Part shown: piece by piece, positions 19,579 through 27,715 of the stretch
Layout: each line of letters opens with the position of its first letter
Position numbering within the stretch: the stretch's first letter is position 1
Assembly: GCA_035544675.1 (NCBI GenBank)
Contig: DATKCA010000283.1
Span: forward strand, 3,183-67,182
Reading direction: 5' to 3'
Length of the DNA stretch: 64,000 nucleotides
DNA from: DATKCA01 sp035544675
GTDB lineage: Bacteria; Acidobacteriota; Thermoanaerobaculia; Gp7-AA8
Program-made: the position numbers and the translations under genes
Notes under the pieces: model-generated
What the model was told of the DNA's origin: nothing
The model's database searches: none
The model's input: only the letters and a program-made list of their open reading frames with translations

Positions 19579-21380
19579 TCTCGTCCATGATCACCCTCGA
19601 GATCCTGGGATCGGTCGCGCTGCTGCTCGTCGCGGTGTACATCGTGGTGCGGCAGGTGGCATCGGTGCGCGCCGAGCGCGCCCTTCGCGAGACGAACCAG
19701 TTCGCCGCCGAGATCATCGAGAACGCCGGCGAGGGGATCGTCGTCTACGACCGTGAGCTGCGCTACCTGCTCTGGAACCGCTTCATGGAAGACCTCACCG
19801 GCCTGCCCGCCGACCAGGTGGTGGGAAAGAAGGCGCCGGAGATCTTTCCGCACATCCGCGAGCAGCACGTCGACGAGCTGCTGTATCGGGCCATGGAAGG
19901 GGAGACCGTTTCCTCGCCCGACATCCATTACTTCGTGCCCGGGACAGAGAGGCGGGGCTGGATATCGGCCGTCTACCGGCCGCACTACGACGCAAACGGC
20001 CACATCGCCGGGGCCATCGGTCTGATCCGCGACATCACCGAGCGAAAGACCGCCGAGCAGCAGATCGAGTTTCAGGCGTACCACGACTCGCTGACCGCAC
20101 TGGCCAACCGCCGGCTCTTCCAGGAGCATCTGACGCTGGCGCTGGCGCTGGCGCAGCGGCGGAGCCGTCTGATCGCCGTGCTGTTTCTCGACCTCGATCA
20201 CTTCAAGGTGGTGAACGACTCGCTCGGCCACTCCGTCGGTGACGAGCTGCTCAAGATCGTGGGAGCGCGGCTCAAGTCCGCCGTGCGCGAAGGCGACACC
20301 GTGGCGCGAGTGGGCGGCGACGAGTTCACGATCGTGCTGCAGGACCTCCAGCACAAGGACGACGCGGTGATCGTCGCCGAGAAGGTCCTGCGCACCATCG
20401 CCGAGCCGGTCGACGTGTCGGGGCACCGGCTCTACGTCACCACCAGCATCGGCATCACCACGTTTCCCGACGACGGCGACGACGCCGAGACGCTGATCAA
20501 GAACGCCGACAACGCCATGTATCGCGCCAAGGCCGAGGGGCGGAACACGTTTCATATGTCGACGCAGGAGCTCAACCGCTCCATGCAGGAGCGGATGACG
20601 ATCGAGAGCGGCCTGCATCAGGCCATGGAGCGCAACGAGTTCGAGCTCTACTATCAGCCGCAGATCGACGTTCGCTCCATGAGAGTGGTGGGGATGGAGG
20701 CTTTGCTGCGCTGGCGTCATCCCCAGCGCGGGATCGTCGCGCCGGCGGACTTCATCGGCGTGGCCGAGGATCGCGGTTTCATCGTGCTGATCGGTGACTG
20801 GGTGCTGCGGACGGCCTGCAAGCACACCCGCTCCATCACGGCCGGCACGCCGGATCGCGACTTCCGCGTTGCTGTGAACATCTCCGCACGACAGTTCCGC
20901 GACCAGACGCTGGTGCAGCGGGTCGAGTCCGCCCTGCGTGAGTCGGGCCTCGAGCCGGGACGGCTGGAGCTGGAGATCACCGAGAGCGTGGCCATGGAAA
21001 ATGTCGAGCTGACTCTCTCCGTGCTGACGCAGTTGCGGCGGCTGGGCATCCGCATCGGCCTCGACGACTTCGGCACCGGTCATTCCTCGCTCAGCTATCT
21101 CAAACGGTTTCCGCTCGACTCGCTGAAGATCGACCGCACCTTCGTCGACGACCTGCCCGACCGCTTCGAGGATGCCGCCATCGTGCGCGCCGTCATCCAG
21201 CTCGCCCAGGGGCTGAACCTGCGCGTCGTCGCGGAAGGCGTGGAGCGGCCCGAGCAGCTCGCCTTCCTCCGCGAGAACGACTGCCAGGAAGTGCAGGGCT
21301 ACTACTTCGGCCAGCCGCTCCAGGCCGCGGAGTTCGAGAGACTCTTCGCGCTCGACGAAGCGGTGGCTGTGTCTCCCTGA
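19575..21380 (+). CDS. PAS-GGDEF-EAL cyclic-di-GMP enzyme with N-terminal membrane helix
   Basis: A 601-residue signalling protein. A single TM helix (about residues 6-27) is followed by a PAS domain (about 40-155, NAGEGIVVYDRELRYLLWN, ending GLIRDITERKTAEQQ). A GGDEF domain (about 165-330) has intact GGDEF, and an EAL domain (about 345-595) has EALLRW, NISARQF, EITES, DDFGTGHSS, KIDRTFV and AEGVE, all catalytic residues present. It could therefore both make and break c-di-GMP, with PAS sensing setting the balance. The ATG overlaps the Rieske oxygenase stop by 4 nt. Translational coupling of a c-di-GMP enzyme to a permease and an oxygenase is unusual. Confidence 0.93.
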   Translation: MISSMITLEILGSVALLLVAVYIVVRQVASVRAERALRETNQFAAEIIENAGEGIVVYDRELRYLLWNRFMEDLTGLPADQVVGKKAPEIFPHIREQHVDELLYRAMEGETVSSPDIHYFVPGTERRGWISAVYRPHYDANGHIAGAIGLIRDITERKTAEQQIEFQAYHDSLTALANRRLFQEHLTLALALAQRRSRLIAVLFLDLDHFKVVNDSLGHSVGDELLKIVGARLKSAVREGDTVARVGGDEFTIVLQDLQHKDDAVIVAEKVLRTIAEPVDVSGHRLYVTTSIGITTFPDDGDDAETLIKNADNAMYRAKAEGRNTFHMSTQELNRSMQERMTIESGLHQAMERNEFELYYQPQIDVRSMRVVGMEALLRWRHPQRGIVAPADFIGVAEDRGFIVLIGDWVLRTACKHTRSITAGTPDRDFRVAVNISARQFRDQTLVQRVESALRESGLEPGRLELEITESVAMENVELTLSVLTQLRRLGIRIGLDDFGTGHSSLSYLKRFPLDSLKIDRTFVDDLPDRFEDAAIVRAVIQLAQGLNLRVVAEGVERPEQLAFLRENDCQEVQGYYFGQPLQAAEFERLFALDEAVAVSP

Positions 21381-21565
21381 AGCCCCTTCAGCCTCGCAGA
21401 AGCTCGTGGTCGTCGGGACGGGGAGGAGGGATCACGTTTGCCGGCGCCGGAGAGGTGGCGCGAGAGCAGCAGGACCGGCTGCGCCGGCGCCGATGACGTC
21501 GTACTTCAACGGGAGAACGTCGTGCCGATCACGTGCCCCAAGCGGCGCCGCGATCTTCGGATGTC

Positions 21566-21793
21566 TTACTCGCCCACGATCTCGCGCCACGGAAGCTTGC
21601 GAACCAGAGTCACCTTCTCGTCGATCTCCACCTGCGTCGCTTTCTCGCCGAGGACACGTCGCAGGTACTCGACTTCGGTCGAGACGAGCTTGTTGTGTTT
21701 CGGGAGAAGGCGGATGGCAGCGCTCTGGAGGTTGCGTTCCGAAACGGAAATGAGTTTGGGGGTTCTCTTGACCTTCTCACTCATGACGTTCAT
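21566..21793 (-). CDS. Small basic hypothetical protein
   Basis: A 75-residue protein (or 72 from the second Met, MSEKVKRTPKL) rich in Lys, Arg and Glu, with no signal or TM segment. The composition is natural, while the overlapping plus-strand frames are Arg/Ser-rich shadows. No known family is recognised. It lies 49 nt downstream of the zinc-ribbon gene on the same strand, so the two may be co-transcribed. Local GC is lower than in neighbouring genes, possibly a sign of transfer. No clear Shine-Dalgarno is seen. Confidence 0.55.
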   Translation of the reverse strand: MNVMSEKVKRTPKLISVSERNLQSAAIRLLPKHNKLVSTEVEYLRRVLGEKATQVEIDEKVTLVRKLPWREIVGE

Positions 21794-21842
21794 GAAAAGG
21801 GCAACCGCCAGATTTGCCGAAACAATCCTGCGGATCAGGCCA

Positions 21843-22019
21843 TTACCGTTTTCGAGTGTTGGTGATCACACGGCTCTGTACGGCGGTGCGGAACGAGAAC
21901 GCCTCCTGCACGAACGACCGGCGCTCGGATGTGCATTCGCAGAGCGCGCAGCGGAGCCCTTCCACGTGCGCTGCGCGGGTGTGAGAACAGAGGTCGCACT
22001 TCGAGCCGGGCATGCTCAT
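21843..22019 (-). CDS. Small zinc-ribbon-like protein
   Basis: A 58-residue reading frame (56 from the second Met, MPGSKCDLC). It contains CDLC, then CALCEC 13 residues later, a Cys4 arrangement typical of small zinc ribbons, followed by a basic tail ending TNTRKR. The overlapping plus-strand frame has poor composition. It sits upstream of the 75-residue gene on the minus strand and diverges from the ankyrin gene. The function is unknown; nucleic-acid or protein binding is the usual role of such ribbons. Confidence is limited by length. Confidence 0.5.
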   Translation of the reverse strand: MSMPGSKCDLCSHTRAAHVEGLRCALCECTSERRSFVQEAFSFRTAVQSRVITNTRKR

Positions 22020-22131
22020 GGATGGTTATTTGATCAAGAGTGATGCCATAGCGGATGAGATTCTCGTCCGCGTAGAATCCGAGCCCGAAATGGAGCGTGG
22101 CGGAGCCGATTCGCTCCGCCCCGTAGAGACG

Positions 22132-22776
22132 ATGACTGAGCTCTTCGACGCCATCCGCAGCGGCGATGCCGCCGCCGTCCACTCTCTGCTCGACTCGGAT
22201 CCGGGGCTTCTGGCGGGCAGGCAGAACAACGTCTCGGCGGTGATGTGGGCGATCTACAACGGCCGGAAGGAGATCGCGCGGCTGCTCGTCCAGCGCGGCG
22301 CGGACGTCTCCTTTCACGAGGCCTGCGCCCTCGGCGATGCCGAGAGAGTGGCGGCAATGCTCGAGGCCGACGCGAGCCTGCTGGACGCGAAGTCGCCGGA
22401 CGGCTTTCCCGGGGTGGGCCTGGCGATCTTCTTCGGCCATCCTGGTATCGCCAGGCTCCTCATCGAGCGCGGTGCCGATGTCGCCATGCCTGCAGACAAC
22501 GCCCAGCGCGTTGCGCCGGTCCACGCGGCTGCGGCTGCATGCGATCGGGAGACGATGCTTCTCCTTCTCGAGCGGGGCGCCGATCCGAATGCGCGGCAGC
22601 AGATGGACTACACGGCGCTGCACGGCGCGGCGAGCCGCGGCGACGTGGAGATGGCGAAGATGCTGATCGATCGCGGCGCGGACCGGGCGGCGCGCGGCAG
22701 CGACGGCAAGACGGTGGCCGAGGTCGCCGTCGAGCATGGACATCCGGAGTTCGCGGCGTGGCTCTCGGCCAACTAG
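22132..22776 (+). CDS. Ankyrin-repeat protein
   Basis: A 214-residue protein made of about six ankyrin repeats, with signature pieces GDAAAVHSLLDSDPGLL, GRKEIARLLVQRGADV, GHPGIARLLIERGADV, DRETMLLLLERGADPNAR, YTALHGAASRGDVEMAKMLIDRGAD and HPEFAAWL. It acts as a protein-protein interaction scaffold, probably cytoplasmic as there is no signal peptide. The ATG at 22132 (MTELFDAIRSGD) begins right at the first repeat. The frame is open for 40 codons upstream, but that part overlaps the minus-strand zinc-ribbon promoter region and looks non-coding. Confidence 0.8.
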   Translation: MTELFDAIRSGDAAAVHSLLDSDPGLLAGRQNNVSAVMWAIYNGRKEIARLLVQRGADVSFHEACALGDAERVAAMLEADASLLDAKSPDGFPGVGLAIFFGHPGIARLLIERGADVAMPADNAQRVAPVHAAAAACDRETMLLLLERGADPNARQQMDYTALHGAASRGDVEMAKMLIDRGADRAARGSDGKTVAEVAVEHGHPEFAAWLSAN

Positions 22777-22797
22777 TGAGTGAGAGGAGCGGGGGCG

Positions 22798-23904
22798 CTA
22801 CGCGGTCACGCCCGTCGGGTCGAGCCGTGCGTCGGGAAACGAGCCGCGTCCGAAGAAGACGTGCTCGGCGATGGCGCGGAACGGCTGCAGGCGCAGCATC
22901 GAGCATCCCAGCTCGATGATTGCCGGGCTCCGGATCGTGGCGATGGCGCGCCGCATCCACCGGCGGGCGATGAATCGCGCGCCGAACCTGGCGCCGGTGT
23001 ATTGCGCGAGCACGCGGGCGTCGCCGGAATCGAGGTAGGCGGCGATCACCTCCGCCGCGAAGGTCGAGAGGCGAATCGCTGCGTCCAGACCTCCGGCCGT
23101 GAGTGGTGAGACGGCGCCGGCTGCATCACCCGCGAGGAGTCCCCTCTGGTTTGCGATCCGGCCCAGGATTCCGTTGACCGGGATCAGCCCGCCGCGGCGC
23201 TCGATGGTCCGGGCGTTGGCAAAGGGGAGCGATTGCCGGAACGTGCGCAGCGCCTGGGCCGGGTCGAATCGCTCGCGATATCCGGCCAGTCCGACATGCG
23301 CCTCGCTGCCGTCATCGACGACCCATGCGATGTATCCGGGTGCGAGCCGGGGGTGGAGATAGCAGTGAAGCGCCGGCTCGCCTCCGGCGGACTCGACCAC
23401 GTCCTCCAGCCCGACGAGAAACTCGCTGTTGCGGTCGAGCGAGAGGCAGCGGGCGACGGCCGAGCGCGCCCCGTCGGCGCCGGCGAGGTATCGCACGGCG
23501 CAGGTCTGTTCACGGCGGTTGCGCCGGAGGGTCAGTGCTGATCCGTCGAATGCCACGAACTCGGCGGATGGCATCCAGGTCACGCCGGCGCGGGAGCACT
23601 GCTCCAGAAGGTAGAGATAGAGCCAGCTCATGCGGCCGACGCGGAACTCGTCCTGCCCGGCCACGAGATGGAAGGGGCGGCGGGAGGGGGAGTAGAGGGT
23701 GACGTGGCGGATGGGCGCGCCGAGCTGCTCGCCGGGCAGCGGGAAGTCCTCCCACGTTTTGCGAACGAAGATGCCGGTGGTGTGCACGCCGTCGGCGACG
23801 GAGGCCTTGCGGTCGGCGAGGAGGACGCGGAGGCCGCGAGAGGCGAGGAGGCGGGAGAGGTGGAGGCCGGCCAGGCCGGCGCCGATGACGGCGACGTCGT
23901 ACAT
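22798..23904 (-). CDS. FAD-dependent oxidoreductase (geranylgeranyl-reductase/halogenase-like)
   Basis: A 368-residue flavoprotein. MYDVAVIGAGLAGLHLSRLLASRG is the dinucleotide-binding motif, and GLLAGDAAGAVSPLTAGGLDAAIR is the second FAD motif (GD). The overall form fits the PHBH-fold monooxygenase/geranylgeranyl-reductase superfamily, which often acts on lipids, quinones or polyketides. The start ATG at 23904 was chosen because the dinucleotide fold begins there; the long open frame reaching 24966 is a shadow of fabF. It follows acpP-fabF on the same strand but has its own upstream palindrome, so it may be separately controlled. The substrate is unknown. Confidence 0.8.
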   Translation of the reverse strand: MYDVAVIGAGLAGLHLSRLLASRGLRVLLADRKASVADGVHTTGIFVRKTWEDFPLPGEQLGAPIRHVTLYSPSRRPFHLVAGQDEFRVGRMSWLYLYLLEQCSRAGVTWMPSAEFVAFDGSALTLRRNRREQTCAVRYLAGADGARSAVARCLSLDRNSEFLVGLEDVVESAGGEPALHCYLHPRLAPGYIAWVVDDGSEAHVGLAGYRERFDPAQALRTFRQSLPFANARTIERRGGLIPVNGILGRIANQRGLLAGDAAGAVSPLTAGGLDAAIRLSTFAAEVIAAYLDSGDARVLAQYTGARFGARFIARRWMRRAIATIRSPAIIELGCSMLRLQPFRAIAEHVFFGRGSFPDARLDPTGVTA

Positions 23905-23909
23905 GCGAA

Positions 23910-23930
23910 GTACTTTATAGCATAAAGTAC
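23910..23930. promoter_or_regulatory. Perfect 9-bp-arm palindrome upstream of the FAD oxidoreductase (candidate operator)
   Basis: Arms GTACTTTAT (23910-23918) and ATAAAGTAC (23922-23930) flank a 3-bp centre. It is AT-rich in GC-rich surroundings and ends 5 bp before the oxidoreductase ATG. Read on the minus strand it includes TATGCT and TATAAA, either of which could be a -10 box. A repressor bound here would block transcription. PadR-, BlaI- or MarR-like regulators use such sites, but no regulator gene is adjacent. Confidence 0.65.
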
Positions 23931-24005
23931 GCCGGTGGGCATGGGCGGTGTCTACGGGTTCTGTTACGAGAGTCAAAAGCCGGGCTCGGGCTCGGGCACG
24001 GGGAC

Positions 24006-25241
24006 TTACGCCGGCTGCGAGAAGATCAGGGTTGCGTTGGTCCCGCCGAAGCCGAACGAATTCGACAAAACGTGCTCGACCTTCTGTTCGCGAGCCTGGT
24101 TCGGGATGTAGTCGAGATCGCACTCCGGGTCGGGGAACTCGTAGTTGATCGTCGGCGGCAGGATGCCCGTCTTCAGGGCCATCGCCGCGATCGCCGATTC
24201 GAGCCCGCCGGCCGCGCCCAGGAGGTGCCCGGTCATCGACTTGGTGGAGCTGACGGCGAGCTTGTAAGCATGCTCGCCGAACACGCTCTTGATGGCGTTT
24301 GACTCGGTCTTGTCGCCCAGGGGCGTGGAGGTGCCGTGCGCGTTGATGTAGCCGATCTGATCCTTGTTCAGCTTCGAGTCGTGCAGCGCGCGCAGCATGG
24401 CCCTGGCCATGCCGTTCTCGTCCGGCGAGGTGATGTGATGCGCGTCGCTGGACATACCGTAGCCGGTCAGCTCGCAGTAGACGCGCGCGCCGCGCTTCAA
24501 GGCATGCTCGCGCTCCTCGAGGATCAGGACCCCCGACCCCTCTCCCATCACGAACCCGTCGCGCTCCAGATCCCACGGCCGCGATGCGTGTTTCGGGTCG
24601 TCGTTGCGCGTCGACATGGCGCGCATGGCCGAGAAGCCCCCGATGGCCAGCGGCGTGATCACCGCCTCGCTGCCGCCGGCGAACATGATCTCCGCCTCGT
24701 CGCGCTGGATGATCTTGAACGCGTCGCCGATGGCGTGCGCTCCTGTGGCGCAGGCCGTGGCCGGCGCGGACGTGGGGCCCTTGCAGCCGAAGCGGATGGA
24801 GATCTGTCCCGATGCCAGGTTCACGATGAGGCCGGGGATGAAGAACGGCGAGATCCGGCTCGGGCCGCGCTCGAGCATCTTCGTGTGCATCTCTTCGATC
24901 AGAGGCAGCCCGCCGATGCCCGACCCGATGATGACGCCCATCCGCTCGCCGTCGACCTTGGGGCAATCGAGTGCGGCGTCATCGACGGCCATCTGCGCGG
25001 CGGCGATGGCGTAGTGGATGAAGCTGTCCGACTTCTTGATGTCCTTCTTCTCGATCCACTTCTCGGGCTGGAACCCGCGGACCTCGCCGGCGATCTGGCA
25101 GGCGAAGTCCTTCGGGTCGAACTTCGTGATGCGGTCGATGCTGCTCCGGCCCTCCACCAGCCCCTGCCACGTGGCATCGTTGCCGATGCCGAGGGGGGAG
25201 ATCATGCCGATGCCTGTAACGACGACGCGACGCTTGCTCAA
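24006..25241 (-). CDS. fabF: Beta-ketoacyl-ACP synthase II
   Basis: A 411-residue condensing enzyme of type II fatty-acid synthesis that extends acyl-ACP with malonyl-ACP. The active-site Cys is in TACATGAHAIGDAF, and the two His are in AHGTSTPLGD and SMTGHLLGAAG. The ending SNSFGFGGTNATLIF is typical. The start appears to be TTG at 25241 (MSKRRVVVTGIGM), preceded by CTGGAGAT as ribosome site. It lies downstream of acpP on the same strand with a 121-nt gap, the usual acpP-fabF order. Confidence 0.96.
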   Translation of the reverse strand: MSKRRVVVTGIGMISPLGIGNDATWQGLVEGRSSIDRITKFDPKDFACQIAGEVRGFQPEKWIEKKDIKKSDSFIHYAIAAAQMAVDDAALDCPKVDGERMGVIIGSGIGGLPLIEEMHTKMLERGPSRISPFFIPGLIVNLASGQISIRFGCKGPTSAPATACATGAHAIGDAFKIIQRDEAEIMFAGGSEAVITPLAIGGFSAMRAMSTRNDDPKHASRPWDLERDGFVMGEGSGVLILEEREHALKRGARVYCELTGYGMSSDAHHITSPDENGMARAMLRALHDSKLNKDQIGYINAHGTSTPLGDKTESNAIKSVFGEHAYKLAVSSTKSMTGHLLGAAGGLESAIAAMALKTGILPPTINYEFPDPECDLDYIPNQAREQKVEHVLSNSFGFGGTNATLIFSQPA

Positions 25242-25362
25242 GTCGCTATCTCCAGAAAAAACGAATGGCCAGCTCAGTGGCCAACCTGACTACACGGGCC
25301 TTTGCTTCTTTCATTCCCGTGCTGGTGACGACTGACTGACCTGGGGGAGGGAGGGTGTGTTC

Positions 25363-25602
25363 TTACTGTGCCTTGGCCCGCTTGTCGATGTATTCGACGG
25401 CGTCTTTCACTTTGCGGATCTTCTCGGCCTCGTCATCGGAGATCTCGACGCCGAACTCTTCCTCGAACGCCATGATCAACTCGACGGTATCGAGCGAGTC
25501 AGCACCCAGGTCTTCGACGAACGAAGCGTCGGGCGTGACTTCCTCCGCGTCGACGCCGAGCTGCTCGACGATGATGGACTTGACCCTTTCCTCTACCGAC
25601 AT
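25363..25602 (-). CDS. acpP: Acyl carrier protein
   Basis: A 79-residue acidic four-helix carrier. The phosphopantetheine attachment Ser is in LGADSLDTVELIMAFEEEFG. A strong GAGGAGG ribosome site precedes the ATG at 25602. It carries growing acyl chains for FabF and the other FAS II enzymes. It diverges from the DUF2203 gene. Confidence 0.98.
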   Translation of the reverse strand: MSVEERVKSIIVEQLGVDAEEVTPDASFVEDLGADSLDTVELIMAFEEEFGVEISDDEAEKIRKVKDAVEYIDKRAKAQ

Positions 25603-25711
25603 CGGAATGTCCTCCTCTTCATGGGGCGCGAAACGCAGAAGCCTTTTAGCACAAACGAGGCCGATTCCAGAAAGCGTGGCGGCCCGGCAAATCGATATAT
25701 TCTCGGCCCCG

Positions 25712-26014
25712 GTGCCGAAGAAGATTTTCTCCTACGAAGAAGCGGCCGCTCTCCTGCCGGCGGTCCTGACCATGACCGCCGAAGCGGTCGCCGTCGTCGA
25801 CGATCTGACCGAAGACACTCCTCCCGAGCAGTACGAGAAGGTCGTCCAGAAGTGGGCCACCGATGTCATGACTCTCGGCATCGAGGTCAAGGGGCTGTGG
25901 CTCGTCGACTTCGACAACGGCAGCGGCTACTACTGCTGGAAGCATCCCGAGCCCTCGCTTCAGTACTTCCACGGATACGACGAGGGATTCCAGGGACGGG
26001 TGAAGCTGCAGTGA
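25712..26014 (+). CDS. DUF2203-family protein
   Basis: A 100-residue cytoplasmic protein. The N-terminal KIFSYEEAAALLPAVL and the C-terminal GLVDF-like segment (GLWLVDFDNGSGYYCWKHPEP, HGYDEGFQGRVKL) match DUF2203, whose role is unknown. The GTG start follows a TATATT box (25696-25701) by 10 nt without a Shine-Dalgarno, so the message may be leaderless. The stop overlaps the GTG of the HAD hydrolase by 4 nt. Confidence 0.8.
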   Translation: MPKKIFSYEEAAALLPAVLTMTAEAVAVVDDLTEDTPPEQYEKVVQKWATDVMTLGIEVKGLWLVDFDNGSGYYCWKHPEPSLQYFHGYDEGFQGRVKLQ

Positions 26015-26793
26015 CGCCGGTCAGGGCGATCGGCTTCGATCTCTGGGAAACGCTGATCACCGACACCCCCGACATGTCGAAGGCGCAGCAGCGCCTGCGG
26101 CTGGTGAGGATGGAGGAGATCCTCGTCCGGCACGGCCACGGCGCTCTGGCCGGCCGGCTCGAGCACGCCCATCGCGAGGTCTGGCATCGCTGCCACGATC
26201 TGTACTGGTCGCGGGACGAGGACATCCCCTGCCGCCGCCAGATCGAGCACCTGCTCGAAGAGCTCGGGCTCGATCCGCGATCGCTGAGTGAGAGCGCGCT
26301 GTCGGCGCTCGAAGACGCCTACGCCACGGCGGCGGTCGAGATCCCCCCCGCCGTCGTGGACGGGGCCGCCGGCGCCCTGGCCGCGCTGAAGGATCGCGGG
26401 CTGGGGATCGGCCTGGTCAGCAATACCGGCCGCACGCCCGGCTCCGCGCTGCGGGAGATTCTCGCGCAGGCCGGCCTCGCGCAATTCATCGACGTGATGG
26501 TCTTCTCCAACGAGCACGGCGTCTGCAAGCCGCAGACTTCCATCTTCGACGAGCTTCGCCGCGGCCTCGGCACCTCCTTCAGCGAGATGCTCTTCGTGGG
26601 CGACAACACCTACGTCGACGTCTACGGAGCGCAGCGCGCCGGCATGAGAGCGATCCACTTCGACCCTCCCGTGCGGGGCACCGCAGTCGCTCCGCACGTG
26701 GAGGCGGGGGAGGAGGTCGTACCGTTTGCGCGGGTCACGAGATTGAGGGACGTCGTTGCGCTCGTCGATGAGAGGATGAAGGATGAAGGATGA
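26011..26793 (+). CDS. HAD-superfamily hydrolase
   Basis: A 260-residue phosphatase-like protein. Motif I GFDLWETLITD has the first Asp, but the usual second Asp of DxD is Trp-Glu here (DLWET), as in some atypical HADs. Motif II is GLVSNTGR, motif III Lys is in GVCKPQTSIF, and motif IV is FVGDNTYVDVYGAQRAGM. The helical cap lies between about residues 20 and 100. The changed motif I may alter or remove phosphatase activity. The C-terminus (RMKDEG) is encoded by the GGATGAA heptamer that forms the following hairpin. Confidence 0.82.
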   Translation: MTPVRAIGFDLWETLITDTPDMSKAQQRLRLVRMEEILVRHGHGALAGRLEHAHREVWHRCHDLYWSRDEDIPCRRQIEHLLEELGLDPRSLSESALSALEDAYATAAVEIPPAVVDGAAGALAALKDRGLGIGLVSNTGRTPGSALREILAQAGLAQFIDVMVFSNEHGVCKPQTSIFDELRRGLGTSFSEMLFVGDNTYVDVYGAQRAGMRAIHFDPPVRGTAVAPHVEAGEEVVPFARVTRLRDVVALVDERMKDEG

Positions 26794-26814
26794 GGGATCC
26801 TTCATCCTTCATCC
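26774..26814 (+). terminator. 18-bp perfect hairpin built of GGATGAA heptamers
   Basis: GGATGAAGGATGAAGGAT (26774-26791) pairs perfectly with its complement at 26797-26814 around a 5-nt loop. It includes the last codons of the HAD gene and ends 3 nt before the next ATG. There is no U-run, so intrinsic termination is uncertain; it may attenuate or insulate translation of the MBL-fold gene. Confidence 0.75.
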
Positions 26815-26817
26815 TGT

Positions 26818-27669
26818 ATGGACAAGGAGTTCTTCTCTCTCGCCACCCGGCACTTCACGATCGAGGGCCGGTCTCGCGCCGGTCATGAGACCTGGTTCCG
26901 CATCCGCGAGCTCGGCGCGGCGCTCGACATCGGCCGCTGTCCCGATGCGATCATCAGCATGCCTCGCGTCTTCATCACCCACGCCCATCTCGACCACGCT
27001 CTGGGCATCCCTTTCTACGCCGGGCAGCGGCACCTGCAGCGCATCGCCGGCGGCTCGGTCTATGTACCCTCCGAGACCGCGGACGATTTCCGCGAGCTGA
27101 TGCGCCTTCACGAGAAGCTCGAAGGGACCGGCTACGGGATCGAGATCGTCGGCGCCGAGCCTGGTCAGACCTTCCGCCTGGGCCGCACGCACGTGGTCCG
27201 GGCCCATCGCGCAACGCATCGCGTGCCGGCGCGCGCATACGAGTTTCTGGAGGTCCGCCGCCATCTGAAGAGCGAGTTTGCCGATCTGGACGGCCCCCGC
27301 CTGGCCGCGCTGCGCCGGGCCGGAACGGAGGTGGCCGGGGAGGCGCTCCACCCGCTCCTGTTTTATACCGGGGACTCGGATCGCGGCATCCTCGAGGAGA
27401 ACGAGAGGCTGTTCCTCGCGGAGGTGCTCATGATCGAGTGCTCGTTCGTCGAGGACGGCCACCAGGAACGGGCCGCCCGTTACCGGCACATCCACTTCGA
27501 CGACATCGCCGCCTTCGCCGAAGCATTCGAGAACCAGCTCATCGTGCTGACGCACTTCAGCCGCCGATATTCCCGCCAGACGATTCGCGATACCATCCGG
27601 CGCCGCTGCCCGCAGCGGCTGCGCGACCGCATCCGACTGGCGCTGCCGCAACCCTTCACGCTTCTGTAG
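26818..27669 (+). CDS. MBL-fold hydrolase, RNase Z-like
   Basis: A 283-residue metallo-beta-lactamase-fold protein. The metal-binding motif is THAHLDHALGIPFY, further ligands are in FYTGDSDRG, and the ending LTHFSRRYS matches the RNase Z style LTHFSxRY. This suggests a tRNA 3' processing enzyme or a related phosphodiesterase. The N-terminal glycine-rich stretch is shorter than in classic RNase Z, so it may be a paralogue with another substrate. The ATG begins directly after the hairpin, without a Shine-Dalgarno. Confidence 0.78.
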   Translation: MDKEFFSLATRHFTIEGRSRAGHETWFRIRELGAALDIGRCPDAIISMPRVFITHAHLDHALGIPFYAGQRHLQRIAGGSVYVPSETADDFRELMRLHEKLEGTGYGIEIVGAEPGQTFRLGRTHVVRAHRATHRVPARAYEFLEVRRHLKSEFADLDGPRLAALRRAGTEVAGEALHPLLFYTGDSDRGILEENERLFLAEVLMIECSFVEDGHQERAARYRHIHFDDIAAFAEAFENQLIVLTHFSRRYSRQTIRDTIRRRCPQRLRDRIRLALPQPFTLL

Positions 27670-27715
27670 CACCGGAATTGCACGTTGGTCGCGTGAGAAA
27701 GGGCAATCTCTATTG

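Noticed and set aside
21381..21565. On the minus strand, a short stretch reading DVIGAGAAGPAALA that looks like an FAD-binding motif
   Set aside because: It lies in a 185-bp gap, ends at a stop within ten codons and has no continuing domain in any frame. It may be a decayed remnant or chance; no gene is called.
21438..22043. A 201-codon plus-strand frame
   Set aside because: Composition is Arg/Ser-rich and it lies opposite two better minus-strand small genes.
22798..24966. Apparent 722-residue fusion ahead of the FAD oxidoreductase
   Set aside because: The upstream part overlaps fabF in another frame on the same strand. The dinucleotide fold starts at the ATG at 23904.
25242..25362. Possible hairpins in the acpP-fabF gap (CACGGG/CCCGTG and TGGCCA pairs)
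   Set aside because: Arms are only 6 bp and loops are long or the arms are self-palindromic; not enough to call an attenuator.
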